DNA of 64,000 nt from Psococerastis gibbosa (lineage: Eukaryota > Arthropoda > Insecta > Psocodea > Psocidae). This document shows positions 41,291 through 52,461 of this stretch, one piece after another. The notes beneath the pieces were generated by a model that was not told where the DNA came from, made no database searches, and was given only the letters and a program-made list of their open reading frames with translations. The position numbers and the translations under genes were made by a program. Positions within the stretch are counted from its first letter, which is position 1; every line of letters starts with the position of its first letter. The DNA lies in the NCBI GenBank assembly GCA_963971405.1, contig OZ020490.1, positions 11,580,874 to 11,644,873 of the forward strand, written 5' to 3'.

Positions 41291-42395
41291 CAGTGGTCGG
41301 CAACCTTTTTGTCTAAGTGAGCCAAATTCCGGGTTTTCTGAAGCTGAGACCTTTCCAAAAGCGCGAACGATTTTCACCAGAAATTGAGCTTGCGCGATAG
41401 GCTTGTGAGTTGTGTCTTGTATCAAACAAGAAGCAACAGAAATCACAATCTGTGTGTCATGCCAGTGACGGGTTTGGCCCCTTGGCCAAAATGTGTTGGG
41501 GCTCTTTCTCGGGCAGAAAAGTCTTATTGTCGCTGATACTGCAAAATGTCGCATGTGAAAAAAGCTTACTTTTCAGGAGCAAAAAAAAAAAAAAACACTG
41601 TCTAACTTTTGTCATATTTATATATTTATTATTTTTATATATTTATTGCTTCCTTCCTATTGGCAATTGACAAGCGACCGTTTGCTACAAGATGTATTCA
41701 TTTATTTTGGTCGACATGGTGTGTTAACCCGTAAATGGCATTTTTGGACATACGAAATTTTGAAGTATATTTGTATATTTTTAAAAAAAGATTAATCGCA
41801 TACAAAAAATTTAATGAATGTAACCGATCCGAGGTTAGTGCCCGTGTTTGAGTTACGACACGTCTCCGATCGCATGGCGTGTAAAGACTCGCACAAGTGC
41901 AAGCACGTTACCACCTGGCCATCGAAGTCGATAAATCAGCAACGTTATGCCCTTACATGAATATTCCACTATCATTTATAAAATAGAGACTCAGGATGCA
42001 AAATATAATAGAGTAAGGCAATTAATCATTAATGCCACGGAACGTTCCAATATCCCACCAAATATTTCAACAAGTTTATATATTTGCTTTAGTTAGTTAT
42101 TTTAATTTCTTTAATAAATTGCGATTTTGTATTTTGCGGCTTGTTGTGGGGGCCCTGGGGTCATGGCCCTACTGGCCCCATAGCCAAACCCGGCACTGTG
42201 CCATGGTGCCACGATAAAAAAACTACAAAGGAAAGCCCCTTCGCAAGCTTAACATGCATATGTGGGTGTCCCGACCGTTAATGATTTTTCTAGTACTATT
42301 CTAAATCTTTTGCCTTTTTAGTTTTAAAATGGCTAAAAAATATAGCTTAGCCGAAGCGAGAATTTCGCTTGCGAACCAAGGGTTGCCGACCACTG
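41291..42395. mobile_element. hAT-type non-autonomous element, about 1.1 kb
   Basis: Ends CAGTGGTCGGCAACC and GGTTGCCGACCACTG are inverse copies and of classic hAT form. The flanks agree only in TAGAC, so the 8-bp duplication is decayed. No transposase motifs remain inside. The interior holds the 41830-41960 repeat also seen at 240-400. Confidence 0.75.
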
Positions 42396-42576
42396 CAGTA
42401 GACTATACTAGATAGTTTATAATTAATTTTCTGGTGAAATGATTTTTTCATAGCCTAACTTTGGTCCAACTTCAGTTTAACAAAAATTAAGCACTTAAAA
42501 AAGCACTTTCTGGTGCCCGATCGTTGGGATAACTTTTCAGCTTTAAAGCGCTTCGAACTAATTTACTCAGTTAACC

Positions 42577-42744
42577 CAGGGACGGATCCAGCCAAGTTTG
42601 GGGGGGGGGGGGGGTGTCGTTGTGGGTCTAAATAGGAAAAACGTATCTGTACGTACATGTACAATAGGATCGATTAAATTAACTTACAATAGATTTACTA
42701 AATTTGGGGGGGGGGGCAGCTACAACCCCCTATATCCGTCCATG
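42577..42744. mobile_element. hAT-type MITE, 168 bp, G-rich
   Basis: Exact 8-bp duplication AGTTAACC (42569-42576, 42745-42752). Ends CAGGGACGGAT and ATCCGTCCATG. Runs of G14 and G9 lie inside. Related in layout to 56847-57028. Confidence 0.88.
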
Positions 42745-43261
42745 AGTTAACCTATAACTCTCTAGCAATTGACTACCTACCGTACCGAAAATAGAAGGGA
42801 CATCAACATTTTCTGTATAAAAACTAAAAATGCATAACATACAAGAAAAAAAAACCAGACTGGACATTTTTAACCCCATGAATAAGATAACACCAAATGG
42901 CATAGTAAGCCCGCAGGTATGTTTTAGGTGCTAAATAGAGTAACAAAACTGAACATGTGCTATCCAATGCAAGATTTTGATTTTGAAAACATTTTTTTGG
43001 AATAAATTATGGATAAATAATCCATACCCCAATGCATTGTATACCACCCATTCTAGTCTGCAATTGTCTCATCAACCCCTTTCTAATATTGGAAAAGCTA
43101 CCGAAATTTAACCCTAGGACAATTACATAGCCCGTGGACCTCATCTATCTATTACGGCAACTATGCTAATAGATAAATAGAAAATCATTTACGGGTTCAC
43201 TCGTACCGAATCTTCAAACCTCATAATAACATTAGAACTCGGTTACAGTAAAAGACTCGCC
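42745..43261. other. Intergenic with a diverged family R piece
   Basis: About 42915-43020 resembles the inner part of the family R element (TATGTTTTAGGTGCTAAAT and TTTTGGAATAAATT). Nothing else recognised. Confidence 0.4.
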
Positions 43262-43612
43262 AACGGCCTTACCATGTTAATTCCATCAGAGCAGAGCATG
43301 TTTCAAACTGCGGCAACTTGGTAGTGTGCACAGCGTTGGCAGGGGAACCTGGTGGGACATGATAACGCGCTTAGGCAGTATAAGTCGAGTCCTGGTCACC
43401 TCCGATCTAATCGTGTGACTTTACCATGTTCCCCAAGTGGTTCGGAATCCACTATAATCAGGAGGTCCACCCTGTTAGTCAACTCCCCTTTCCCCGAGGT
43501 GATAGAGTCTGCCCTTAGGGTGCCTCAAGTTAACAAACAGACTCACTCCCCCCGCCAGGCTGACAGGGTTGCTTAAAGCAGAAATGCTGAAAGCAGGCGT
43601 TAGAAACAACAA
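43262..43612. repeat. About 365-bp dispersed repeat (family D), copy 3, reversed
   Basis: Reverse orientation relative to 3403-3775. TTTCAAACTGCGGCAACTTG and CTGAAAGCAGGCGTT mark its two ends. Confidence 0.75.
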
Positions 43613-44069
43613 CACAACAGTAAAAGACTCGGATAAGAAAGAAATTCGGGCTCCGGGTAACATAGAAGATTTCCTGGTCCTGCTGGAAGCTTCATAACTA
43701 TCATACGATAATAGGATGCCACAGAAATCTAACTCGCTTATTTAGTAGCACTACCTAGATAATATCGTTCCAAAATGGAGGGAAAACCCCTAACCAACCC
43801 AACAAATATTATTGTAAATAGCAAACCCCTCACTTGCATATACGTACGAAGGAGATTCTTGAGATTTTAGAGGTAAAGTTGAACCAGAAATAAGTCAAGA
43901 CGTCGAGAGAAAATCCCTTTCTCATTGCTAGATTCTCCAATAAATAAAGGATATTTAATTAAATAATAATAATAGAATAGGAAGGTGGCTTATCTGGGTA
44001 GCCTACCTGCCAAGGGAGTGCTGGATGCAGGTCTTGTCTACTTTAGAAATGAATGGGAATCATGAGTAA
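43613..44069. other. Intergenic, nothing recognised
   Basis: AT-rich, no coding motifs or repeats that I can match within the window. Confidence 0.4.
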
Positions 44070-44453
44070 GGTGCCCATTCCATTGACCGGCTAGGGCTAT
44101 TTCCAATAACGGTGACGTGGTAGCAGACATTCAAAACTTAGGTGGCGTCTCCACCGACCTCGCATTGCAGAATTGACGGAAATGTTTATTTTCCTCTATG
44201 CCATAGTTAAAATTGATCAATAATCATACAGTAAAATCACAAACAAACAAACTAAAATTAAAAAATGGCTTCATGGGATATGTTAATTACAAACATTTTA
44301 ATAGATTTCTATTAAAAAAAAAAAAAACATTTCCGTCAATGTCATTTGCAATCTGCAATGCGATGTCGGTGGAAACGCTACCTAAGTCTTGAATGTCTGC
44401 TACCACGGCACCGTTGTTGGAAATAGCCCTAGCCGGTCAATGGAATGGGCACC
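44070..44453. mobile_element. Composite hairpin MITE, 384 bp (element within element), copy A
   Basis: Outer ends GGTGCCCATTCCATTGACCG and inverse, flanked by TAA on both sides. Outer arms run in to GTGGTAGCAGACATTCAA, where a 242-bp element (44141-44382) is inserted at the exact loop. Copy B at 53966-54349 has the same size and the same inner insertion, so the composite moves as one unit. Confidence 0.88.
44141..44382. mobile_element. Inner MITE of the composite, 242 bp
   Basis: Ends GGTGGCGTCTCCACCGAC…CGCATTGCAGA and its near inverse (GGTAGCGTTTCCACCGAC). The left arm lacks 11 bases present in the right arm. Its end sequence is the same as the arms of 58062-58201. Confidence 0.8.
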
Positions 44454-45275
44454 TAAACAATATCAGCAATTCTCTGATGCGGATGGGTTCACACGCTGTG
44501 GGGTGGGGGCCTGGGGGCTGGGGTGCCAGGGATTAGTCAAAGTTTGTTTGGAATATACGATAGTCTTTCTCAAATCATAGGTCATATCGTTTCGCCCGCT
44601 ACACCGCGCACACTCATTGATTTTAAGTATTAGTCTATGGTAATGAACTTGTAGAGTGGTCCAACTATGTCTCTACCTACAAACCGAGTTCTAATGTAAG
44701 TTAATATTTACCACATTCACTTTTTAACACTCCGGCAGTAAAATTAAAAAGTAAAATAACTTTGTCAAGTAAAAAAAAAAGTATTACTAATTTATAATAG
44801 CCCTACTTGAACTACTTCAACTTCTATATTAGCAATAATTTCTTATTAAACGTGTACGTTTTACCCAAATTAAAAAAAATCTTGATTTTAATTTCTGGTC
44901 ACCCACGAGCCGTTATTATGACATGAAGTTACCTAATTTTATGGCATTAGGACCAACCCATAGAACCTTTAAAAAAGTCGCAATGGGACCTTACAGCATC
45001 CAGACCCGTAGCCTACGCTCCAAGAGGAGTTTAAACACGCAATTATATATTTTCAATAGCTGCATCAGTGGCGTAGCAAAGGGGGGAGGATCCGCTTTGT
45101 CTGGACACCCCCCCCCCAATTTTAGTTATGAGTCATCCTTAGCTGTCGTACGCGTCACAATTTTTCGCCCTGCTGACGTCTCGGTCATATCAATAACATG
45201 ACGATTTAAACATGGCTCGCTTTCAGTTGTTATCAATTTTCAGAAGATTTACATCCAGTACATAGTTAGTTTAGT

Positions 45276-45611
45276 TTAGCCAACGCCCGTCTGTGGCAGT
45301 TGGGCCATTAGACGCCGAGCCTCCCAGTAGCGCCTCGTTGTGTCGGCAGGAAGAAGTTTTAATCTGGAACAGGTCTCCAAGTGAGTGGCCACCATCCTTC
45401 CGGACGCGCACAGTGGACAGATGTCGGAGTCAGCAATTCCGATGCGGTGAAGGTGGGCTTGGAGTAAGTCGTGTCCGGTAGTTAGGCGGAAACGCGCGAC
45501 CGCAGCGCTTCTCTCCAAGTTTGACGGGATGGTGAGTGTAAAGGGTGTAAAGTAGCAGGCCTCCTCGTGGTGCACCCTGGGTAACGCTAAATCTGCTGCA
45601 GCGATCGCCAA
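45276..45611 (-). pseudogene. LINE C-terminal zinc-finger segment
   Basis: 111 codons: VARFRLTTGHDLLQAHLHRI, then CPLC…H…C (zf-RVT type: GIADSDICPLCASGRMVATH and ETCSRL), then an RRYWEARRLM tail. This is the end of an R1/Jockey-like ORF2. The stop is close to the 3' signature GGGCGTTGGC. Confidence 0.75.
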
Positions 45612-45628
45612 AACCGAACCATTAACAT

Positions 45629-45752
45629 GATCGCCTCAAGAGGAAGAAGAACACAAAACGGCCCTTTTCAGGGCCCAAACACCAACGACGCCCTCCGCAT
45701 CGTTTTCTGGAATGCGGGAGGACTTAGTGCCGCCAAATTCACTGAACTCAAG
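45629..45752 (+). pseudogene. LINE ORF2 start (endonuclease N-terminus), inverted
   Basis: Reads MIASRGRRTQNGPF, then LRIVFWNAGGLSAAKFTEL, the first strand and Asn of an APE-type endonuclease, and stops at the duplication. A similar ORF start lies at 57317. Confidence 0.75.
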
Positions 45753-46546
45753 ACATCCAGTACATTAATTTAAGTACTTGATATTATAGTTAACACTGGT
45801 CGTTAACGAGTCTGTCTGTAACTGTTTGCATTCATTTTCGCATCATGCATGAAGCATTACCTGGTTTAGTTTTGTTCTGTAGCTGGTGCATTCAAACTTC
45901 ACCCATATGGCCGATGTGAAGAAAACTACATCTTATGGCGTCAGTATTTCCGCTTATTTTAAGGTGACACCTTGGTCATCGCAATGACTTGACAATTTTG
46001 GCATTGCTCGTTTCCAATTGTATGCAACTTTCAGAAGATTTACATCCAAAACAATTAAACACGGTACTATCGTTAACAATGGTCTTTAAAAAGAGCTTCG
46101 CAGGGAAAACACTGGCACCGTAATGACTACATTTTTTTTACACCTGGTTCATCTATTTAAAACACAGCGGGGTCTGCATCTGTTGACTATACCAGGCAAT
46201 GATTTGCAATTAAATACAAATTCATGACTTCAATGCTTCTTAGACAATTCTGTACCATCCCAGTGGTAGAAACATTCTGGAAGTTCAGACATTTTATAAT
46301 TGTCTTGACCACAACTAAATGTAGACTTCGTTGTAAGGGTGCAGTTAAAATTAATGTGTCTTTTTAGTTTTTAGCCCTTATAGAACTTTTTGGACTCCAC
46401 CACCTTTTTTGTATCCACTCATCACCATAGCGCCTTCAGAGCATTGATTGGTTGATTATTTTACCGCTATTCAAATTTCATTTGCTATAGCTTTTGATAT
46501 GTTACATCATTAGGGATTGCTCATTACACCAGTACACGGTTTAGCC

Positions 46547-46748
46547 CAGTGGTGTAACACATTTTTGGGGGCCCTTACGCAAGACAGAGCAATGGGGCCC
46601 CCCTACAATTTATTGAAATTACACCAGACCAATAATACATTTTTCAGAAAATCCCAAAAAATTTACTTTTTTTCCTTTCTGCGGGGTCCCCCTTTGGCCG
46701 GGGGCCCTTATGCCTTGCATAACTTGCTACCCTTCTGTTACGCCACTG
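46547..46748. mobile_element. hAT-type MITE, 202 bp
   Basis: Ends CAGTGGTGTAACAC and GTTACGCCACTG. The 8-bp flanks GTTTAGCC and ATTTAGCC match 7 of 8. Internal GGGGGCCC blocks. Confidence 0.85.
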
Positions 46749-48643
46749 ATTTAGCCACCCCTTGGCTACGGGCCTGGATTGGTAGGGAAACTACTTGACT
46801 AGATAGAAAGTCCAACAACCCGCCTTGCACGACCTACGTCGTGTGTCCATAGCATGCATACTCTATTCCTAAACAGCAGTGCACACTGCCCCACCCGCAT
46901 TAAAGGCTACACTCTCATTCTCAATGTGCTTAATCTTATGTCCCTTACGAGCTACTGCACTATTAATGATAAGATTCAGCTCAGTAACGACTTAATTTAT
47001 CGGTGGCTATAGTGCGACGCAGCCCCCAATATATACCAGCGACAGACCAACTTCCTAAGACGCCGAGTAGTTTTCTTAAAACGTGTTTTCCAGAAGAGGA
47101 CTCTTCGCAACCTAAACTCGGGCAACGTATAAGCTCTTCAAAGGTTAAGCCGTTCCTTGATATCTGAGATGAATCTATCAGACAACCATATGCATGCATT
47201 CACATGGTTGACAGATAATTCGTTTCAGGTCTCAAGCAACAACTTAATGGACTTTATAGTTCAAATTCAGTTTGGACTGGAGTGAGTGTCTGAAGTTTCA
47301 TGTTGGAATTCGAAATCTATCACCAGTGAACTACCAGTGCCATGGTCATTGGACAGTTCACCGATGAATGAGGACTGACAATTATATAATATAGAATACA
47401 GAAAGACGCAGGGCAGCTGGGTGGCGGTGAGCGTCAAAAACCTACACTTCACAATCACATCTCATCACTTCACTTCACCAAAGACCTAATTTAAGCCTAA
47501 GCACTTTACAATATCATTTGTTCCTCTTCTTTTCTTCTTTCTTCCCGTTTCACAGTCACTTCACTTGATCCTAGACACTCCGACACGCAGCTGCCCAAAA
47601 ATACTAAATAAACATGGGAAGTCATTAAGACCTTCGTTGCTTTTCTGTCTGGCGTGACCTAGGTGAACCGTTCAACCGAAATGTTTACATTTCTTGCGCT
47701 CAACCACGAACGTAAAATCACCACACAACTCTGACTGCCTTATTCCAATAATCCACATCAAATCCCAGTCGCATTACTAACTGAAGTTAAACCAGCATTT
47801 AAAGAACTTATAGGTTAGTTCTCATTCATTTTGCGAAGCAATCTTTTGGAAAACACGTTAAAAGATTTTCACCAGCCCCTTAATAAGAAGACCTTGCCTG
47901 GCCTACAACGCAGACAGCACGCAACAGCAGCTGATAAACCAAATCGGTACTGACGCTTTCGAATCTTACCATCAGTAATATATTGTACTGTTATATGGTA
48001 TATATAACACTGACATTAAATTAACATTGGTTATAATAGACAGTAACTCTGGGACATAAGATTTAGCCAATCGAGAATGACAGTGCTTCCTTCAAAGCTG
48101 CTGAAACCTAAGGACGGCATGAAATGCTGATGAGAAACAGAATGTGCGCTGCTACTTCATACACAACATGCACTGAGCAAGATATGCTGTAGAACCGGCC
48201 GACATTTCCATCTCAAATTTCCTACTAATCTGCTGTGTATGTTCGGTCCCTTTATCTACATGCGACTTTTAAAGAAAACTCGCCGAGAAAGGTTTAGGGT
48301 AAAAGTAGGCACGGTAGGTCGCTATAAAGCTATAAATCTATATACTACTATATATCTGAGAAGCAAATCTTCCCAACGATCGAGCATCTATAAGGCGTAT
48401 TCACTGTGTTGGGTTTACCCTAAGGGAAAGTAGGAAACTGAAGTAAGAATGAACTTAATAGAAAAACGATGCCATAAGGGAACCTGTTTCCCTAGCATTT
48501 CCACTTTACCCAACCAACGCTCTTGGGGAATCGAAAACGGCCATGTTTGTTGTCAATTTGCATTTGAATTTTGCTACTTATCTTTATTAAAATTAAAAAA
48601 TGAATTCGACGACAGATATTAATAAAAAGCAACAAAAGGAAAC
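46749..48643. other. Intergenic, no gene recognised
   Basis: A 72-codon minus frame at 46981-47199 lacks motifs. 47520-47560 is CT-rich. Nothing else stands out. Confidence 0.35.
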
Positions 48644-48709
48644 ATGTGCAAGAGGTGGACTACAGCAGATGTTCATAAATTAATAGCCAAAGGCAAAGCA
48701 ACTTTGGAG
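48644..48709 (+). CDS. Possible first coding exon, Myb/SANT-like start
   Basis: 22 codons starting MCKRWTTADVHKLI and ending at a strong donor (GAG then GTAAGT). The Trp-rich start followed by a helix resembles the first helix of Myb/SANT-like DNA-binding proteins. Another ATG lies upstream at 48600 in a different frame. No further exons could be joined on the plus strand. Confidence 0.28.
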
Positions 48710-49670
48710 GTAAGTTAGGTTAGGTTTTTATATTTTTATGACTGGCGGAGGTATCCTCAAGTTGAGTTATTTCTCTATTTTCCCTTTTCTACAAACACAG
48801 TGAATACAATACGCCTTACATTTTTAAAACTCCCATACTTTTCTGGGCCCTTTCCCCCGATGTTATTAATCAGTAATTATCGAGCTCAGTGTTTCCCATT
48901 AGGTAGGTATCGTAGGTACTCTGTTTCCATGCAAGAACCCCGCCCTATTGCATTAAATAAATCAGGCTCAGCGAGCCTCCGGGAATTTAATTTAATATTT
49001 AATTTTGTGAGGAAACCCAGAAATTGGTAAAGTAAATGAACCATCATCTTGCAGGTTTAAAAGAGAAACGCGCAAGGGTCATGAAATGATGCGTTTTGAA
49101 GAAATTTTCTGGAAGTCGAACATTGGTCGCCGTTTCAATAGGTAGATGAATCTCTCCAAAATCTGCCCAGTTTTAAAACTCATGGGAGTGTTTACACACC
49201 CAGTTTTAGTACAGAGTTATTTTTGGTTTCCTATTCATACGCTAGTTTAAGGGAAGCATTATTGTGATGGTCGAAATGTTGGATATCGACATTTCAACCG
49301 ATTTACACGATTTGAGATCCCAGAACCCCACAAACAATTTTTTTTTTTTAAACGGCTGCAAAAAAATATCTCAGAAGAATTCTTACACATTTCTGTAAAT
49401 GTACGGGTTCATTTGAACCGTTAGTTAACTTTGTGTCAGTTTATCCTGTTATGTTGGGGCTATGTCATAATATACACTTTGTAAATTTTGTAGATTACAA
49501 GTCTTTTACAAGCTGCTATGTCTTCTTTGAGTGCAGAGATTGGACTTTCCCCAAACTTAACTAATTCAATTAAGAAAATTACCGAGATTCATAGGACTTG
49601 AGTAAGCGTGGAAGCAATGGTGGAAATAATTCTGCTCGGAAACACTAAAATATTCAAAATTAGTAGGTAC

Positions 49671-49946
49671 CTTTGAAGTGGCCGCCGCAGGCCAACGTGC
49701 TGGCAAAACAAATGACTGTAAATGTCCTGCCACCAGGTCCAGTTCATAGTCTCTAATAACAGTACAATTTGCGCGCGCGGAGGTCAGCGATTGATGTTGT
49801 CCGAGAGAAAAGGCTTCAAGGATGCGGCGGGGATGGACTTCTGACGACGGCGATGATGACTCCAGATCTAACTCGTCGGTAACGTTGGTCGAGGACTGCA
49901 TGGCCGCGGGGTGAAGACTGCTTCTTTTCCTCTTGCTCTAGTCAGA
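49671..49946 (-). CDS. First coding exon of an unidentified minus-strand gene
   Basis: The acceptor TTCTTTCCAG precedes 49946. The frame has an in-frame TAG at 49940-49938 and then ATG at 49901, so the start is well supported. 77 codons follow to a donor (AAG, then GTACCT) at 49671: MQSSTNVTDELDLESSSP, a Ser-rich N-terminus, then RDYELDLVAGHLQSFV and ending ARWPAAATSK. Base composition is clearly less AT-rich than the flanks. I do not recognise the family. Downstream exons would lie below 49.6 kb or beyond; none could be joined. The upstream exon near 51811 may be its 5' untranslated exon. Confidence 0.55.
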
Positions 49947-49984
49947 CTGGAAAGAAAATCAGAAAGGTTTTAAATTACCTATTA

Positions 49985-50190
49985 TAAATAAATAAATAAA
50001 TAAATAACGACTTTCTTTGTTCTATTACTACACTAACCTAGCGGAGTTAGGGCTATAAAGCCCTCTCTTACACTCAACTAGGAAAACCCGGGACCGCCTG
50101 CTTTACATGTCCTCCGAAGCATGGCCAGAAAATGTAGGAAGTGTAGGACTCGAACCAACAACCTTTCGGGTGATCGGCTTTCGGCATAAT
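49985..50190 (-). mobile_element. tRNA-headed SINE, copy 2
   Basis: Second copy of the 8756-8962 family. B-box GGTTCGAGTCC on the minus strand (50146-50156), shared GGCCATGCTTCGGAGGACAT and an AAATAAATAA tail. Confidence 0.78.
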
Positions 50191-50515
50191 GGACTAAGCG
50201 TGGGCGTTTTGGCCATTTATCCCGGTGTCTTTTTCAAGCGAAAAAAATGTAATTAAGATAAGCTTGCAGTCAATTTTTTTGTTTTATTAATATTTAGCCT
50301 GGGAATGTACTGTGGTTTGCTAAAATATACATCAGGGACATTTGAAATTAATCAATTTTAAACATACTGTATTTATAAAAAATGGCTCCTAAAAATGTCT
50401 TTTAAAATAAAAGTTCGGTTAAGGGGTAAAAAAGTATACCAATTTTCATAAAAATGACGAATTGTTCGGTTCTTCAACTACTGCTCCAAAATTAGAGGAT
50501 ATGGAAAAAAAAACT

Positions 50516-50587
50516 GGGCTTGGCGGGATTCGATCCCACGATCTACGCCTAGCCGGGGCGTCGTCTTAACCGCTGGACCACAAGCCC
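50516..50587 (-). repeat. tRNA-like sequence (SINE head), copy 1
   Basis: 72 bases that fold as a cloverleaf on the minus strand: acceptor GGGCTTG with CAAGCCC (7 of 7), a 3-bp D stem GTC/GAC, anticodon stem ACGCC/GGCGT with loop CCGGCTA, and T arm GTGGG-ATCGAAT-CCCGC. Position 33 is C where U is universal, and the T loop starts A, so it is not a working tRNA. It is followed by TTTTCCATATCCTC, shared with copy 2, as in a SINE. Confidence 0.6.
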
Positions 50588-50833
50588 CGACAAGTCCAGT
50601 AATCGCCAAATCCTCTACTTATGCTCTAATTGATTTGATTCGTGTTGCTAGACAGGTTAGCACAACAAGAAAACTATCTAACCGAACAGGTCTGTGAGCC
50701 TACTTAATTGCATAAAGGCAATGCTTTATTCAATACATTTGTAGTATTATATGGTATATATGACAATAAATTAACTTTGGTTGAAGAGGTAACCTCGTCA
50801 TTATAACCGAAATTGGAGGATATGGAAAAAACT

Positions 50834-50905
50834 GGGCTTGGCGGGATTCGAACCCACGATCTACGCCTAACCGGGGCGCTGTCTTAACCGCTGGACCACA
50901 AGCCC
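50834..50905 (-). repeat. tRNA-like sequence (SINE head), copy 2
   Basis: Same fold as copy 1, with a normal T loop TTCGAAT and loop CCGGTTA. Also C at position 33. The two copies lie 246 bp apart in the same orientation and share their 3' flank, which supports a SINE or dimer over a gene. Confidence 0.6.
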
Positions 50906-51810
50906 CGACTGCTCCAATGGCAATACGTTAAATTTATAGAGGAATTTTCCTAATACTACATACAGTATATATAGCCTTCCTTATTGTGTGGACCGTCGTA
51001 TCAGGGGCCAAGTTCAAGAAAAAGAGACATGACGAACCGAAGAGAAACTAGCCATGTAGGCTAATAAAAGATCCTGTCTTGATCAGTACTAAGCATGTAG
51101 GCTAGTAAAACATCCGGTCTTGATCAGTACTCGACATATTTTGTGCTCAGAATCATGCCCATGAGTTGTCTCGTTGTAATACATTATTTCAGACAGCTTC
51201 GCGCAGCCTCGTCTGTGTCTCGTCTCGCATCTTTCTGAAAATGGAAATAGAAATTAATTAATTAAAAAAATGTAACTCAAAAACTACATTACCCTACTAC
51301 AGGCCTACTACGGCGATTATTTTTAATCTGGGATTATAAATTTAACAAGGTAATTTTTGAATGGAATGTGATATTCAAAATTGTCCTGTTCACATTTTTA
51401 ACCCCAAGTTAATACTAAACGGCATAAACGTAGGCCCGCAGTTAATCAAATAGAAATGGAAATGGAAGTGAGTCCATAGGGCGGAGTCCCGTACTGGTCC
51501 CCTTTTAAAATAAAAAAATTATAATATTCACATGATATTGTATGTGCTGGATGTAAATAATAGTTACCGTTCGTGGTAACAGACCAATTTCTCTCCAGAT
51601 TTTATGAGATTTAACAGTATTCATGCAGATGTTAATTGTATCTGCAGCTGTTGATTGTGCTAACATAAAAAAGAATATTGTAACTGTAATTTGTAACGCA
51701 ATTTCTTATATACTGTGAATGGGATGACCTAGGTCTCTCATTTAATTTATATAATGAAAATAAAGGTGATTACTATTATTACATTTTATCGGCTGTTGTG
51801 CAGTACTTAC
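50906..51810. other. Intergenic or intron, no gene recognised
   Basis: It contains the near-duplicate CATGTAGGCTA…CCGGTCTTGATCAGTACT at about 51052-51130 (two tandem copies of about 50 bp) and a LINE-like 3' end near 51760 (AATAAAGGTGATTACTATTA). If the minus-strand gene starts near 52 kb, this is its first intron. Confidence 0.35.
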
Positions 51811-52065
51811 CTTGGCCCCTTCGGTCTGGTCATTTGGCTTTGCCAGCAGTTCTTTTTTAGCGATGGCCTGACGGCAGGAATGACGCAAGTTGATTTCGAT
51901 TCGAACCGTTATTAGGCAGCTGAAGTAGGTCTACTCGCCGGCGCCTCTCGCCGTTTTCGTTCATGGTGTACAGCCACTGCCCACTTGAGGCATTCATTGA
52001 AAGACATTTCCAGAAGTACTACTTGATAGCCACTGCCCACCACCGCATCGGTTTATGGCGTTCCA
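51811..52065 (-). other. Possible 5' untranslated exon of the minus-strand gene
   Basis: A strong donor (CCAAG, then GTAAGTACTG) ends at 51811, and the 250 bases before it are GC-richer than the flanks. Translation in the joined frame is closed, so it would be untranslated or belong to a different transcript. The 5' end is not defined. Confidence 0.3.
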
Positions 52066-52329
52066 CCCGGGGAAAAACATAGTTTCACCTTAAAATACAA
52101 ATAATTCAAATAATAAAGTGCATTAAGAAAATCAAATTTCACAGTAAGTATCCATGGTAGACCAATAAAAAACTCTCATCCTTTCGAAGAAATACATTAA
52201 ATTTTGTCACACAGACTAGCGGCCGTTTTTTATCTCCTTTCTCCCGACACGCTCACTGTCCGTTAATTCTTGCAATAACGCAATTTGGATAGGCTAATTG
52301 TGTTAGAAAGAGGCTAATTTTTGGACCAT

Positions 52330-52461
52330 CGATTTCTTTTTACATTAATTAATATAGTGTTTTCATTAATGTGAAGAAAAAACACTCGGTTGATTTTTCC
52401 ATTTTTAATATTGTAAATGTTGTTGTTTGAATTAATAATAAATTTTGATTTGATTTGATTC
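52330..52461 (+). repeat. LINE 3' tail with (TTTGA)n
   Basis: AATTAATAATAAATT followed by TTTGATTTGATTTGATT is a LINE-like short tandem tail. The coding part is absent. Confidence 0.4.

Larger units (their letters stand above)
45264..45752 (-). mobile_element. LINE insertion with 5' inversion (twin priming), 489 bp
   Basis: The 13-bp duplication ACATCCAGTACAT flanks it (45251-45263, 45753-45765). The left part (45264-45611) is the 3' end of a LINE on the minus strand; the right part (about 45614-45752) is the start of a LINE ORF on the plus strand. This head-to-head layout is the established product of twin priming. Confidence 0.88.

Noticed and set aside
50516-50905. Functional tRNA genes
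   Set aside because: C at position 33, two different anticodon readings from near-identical sequences and a shared non-tRNA 3' flank point to a SINE.
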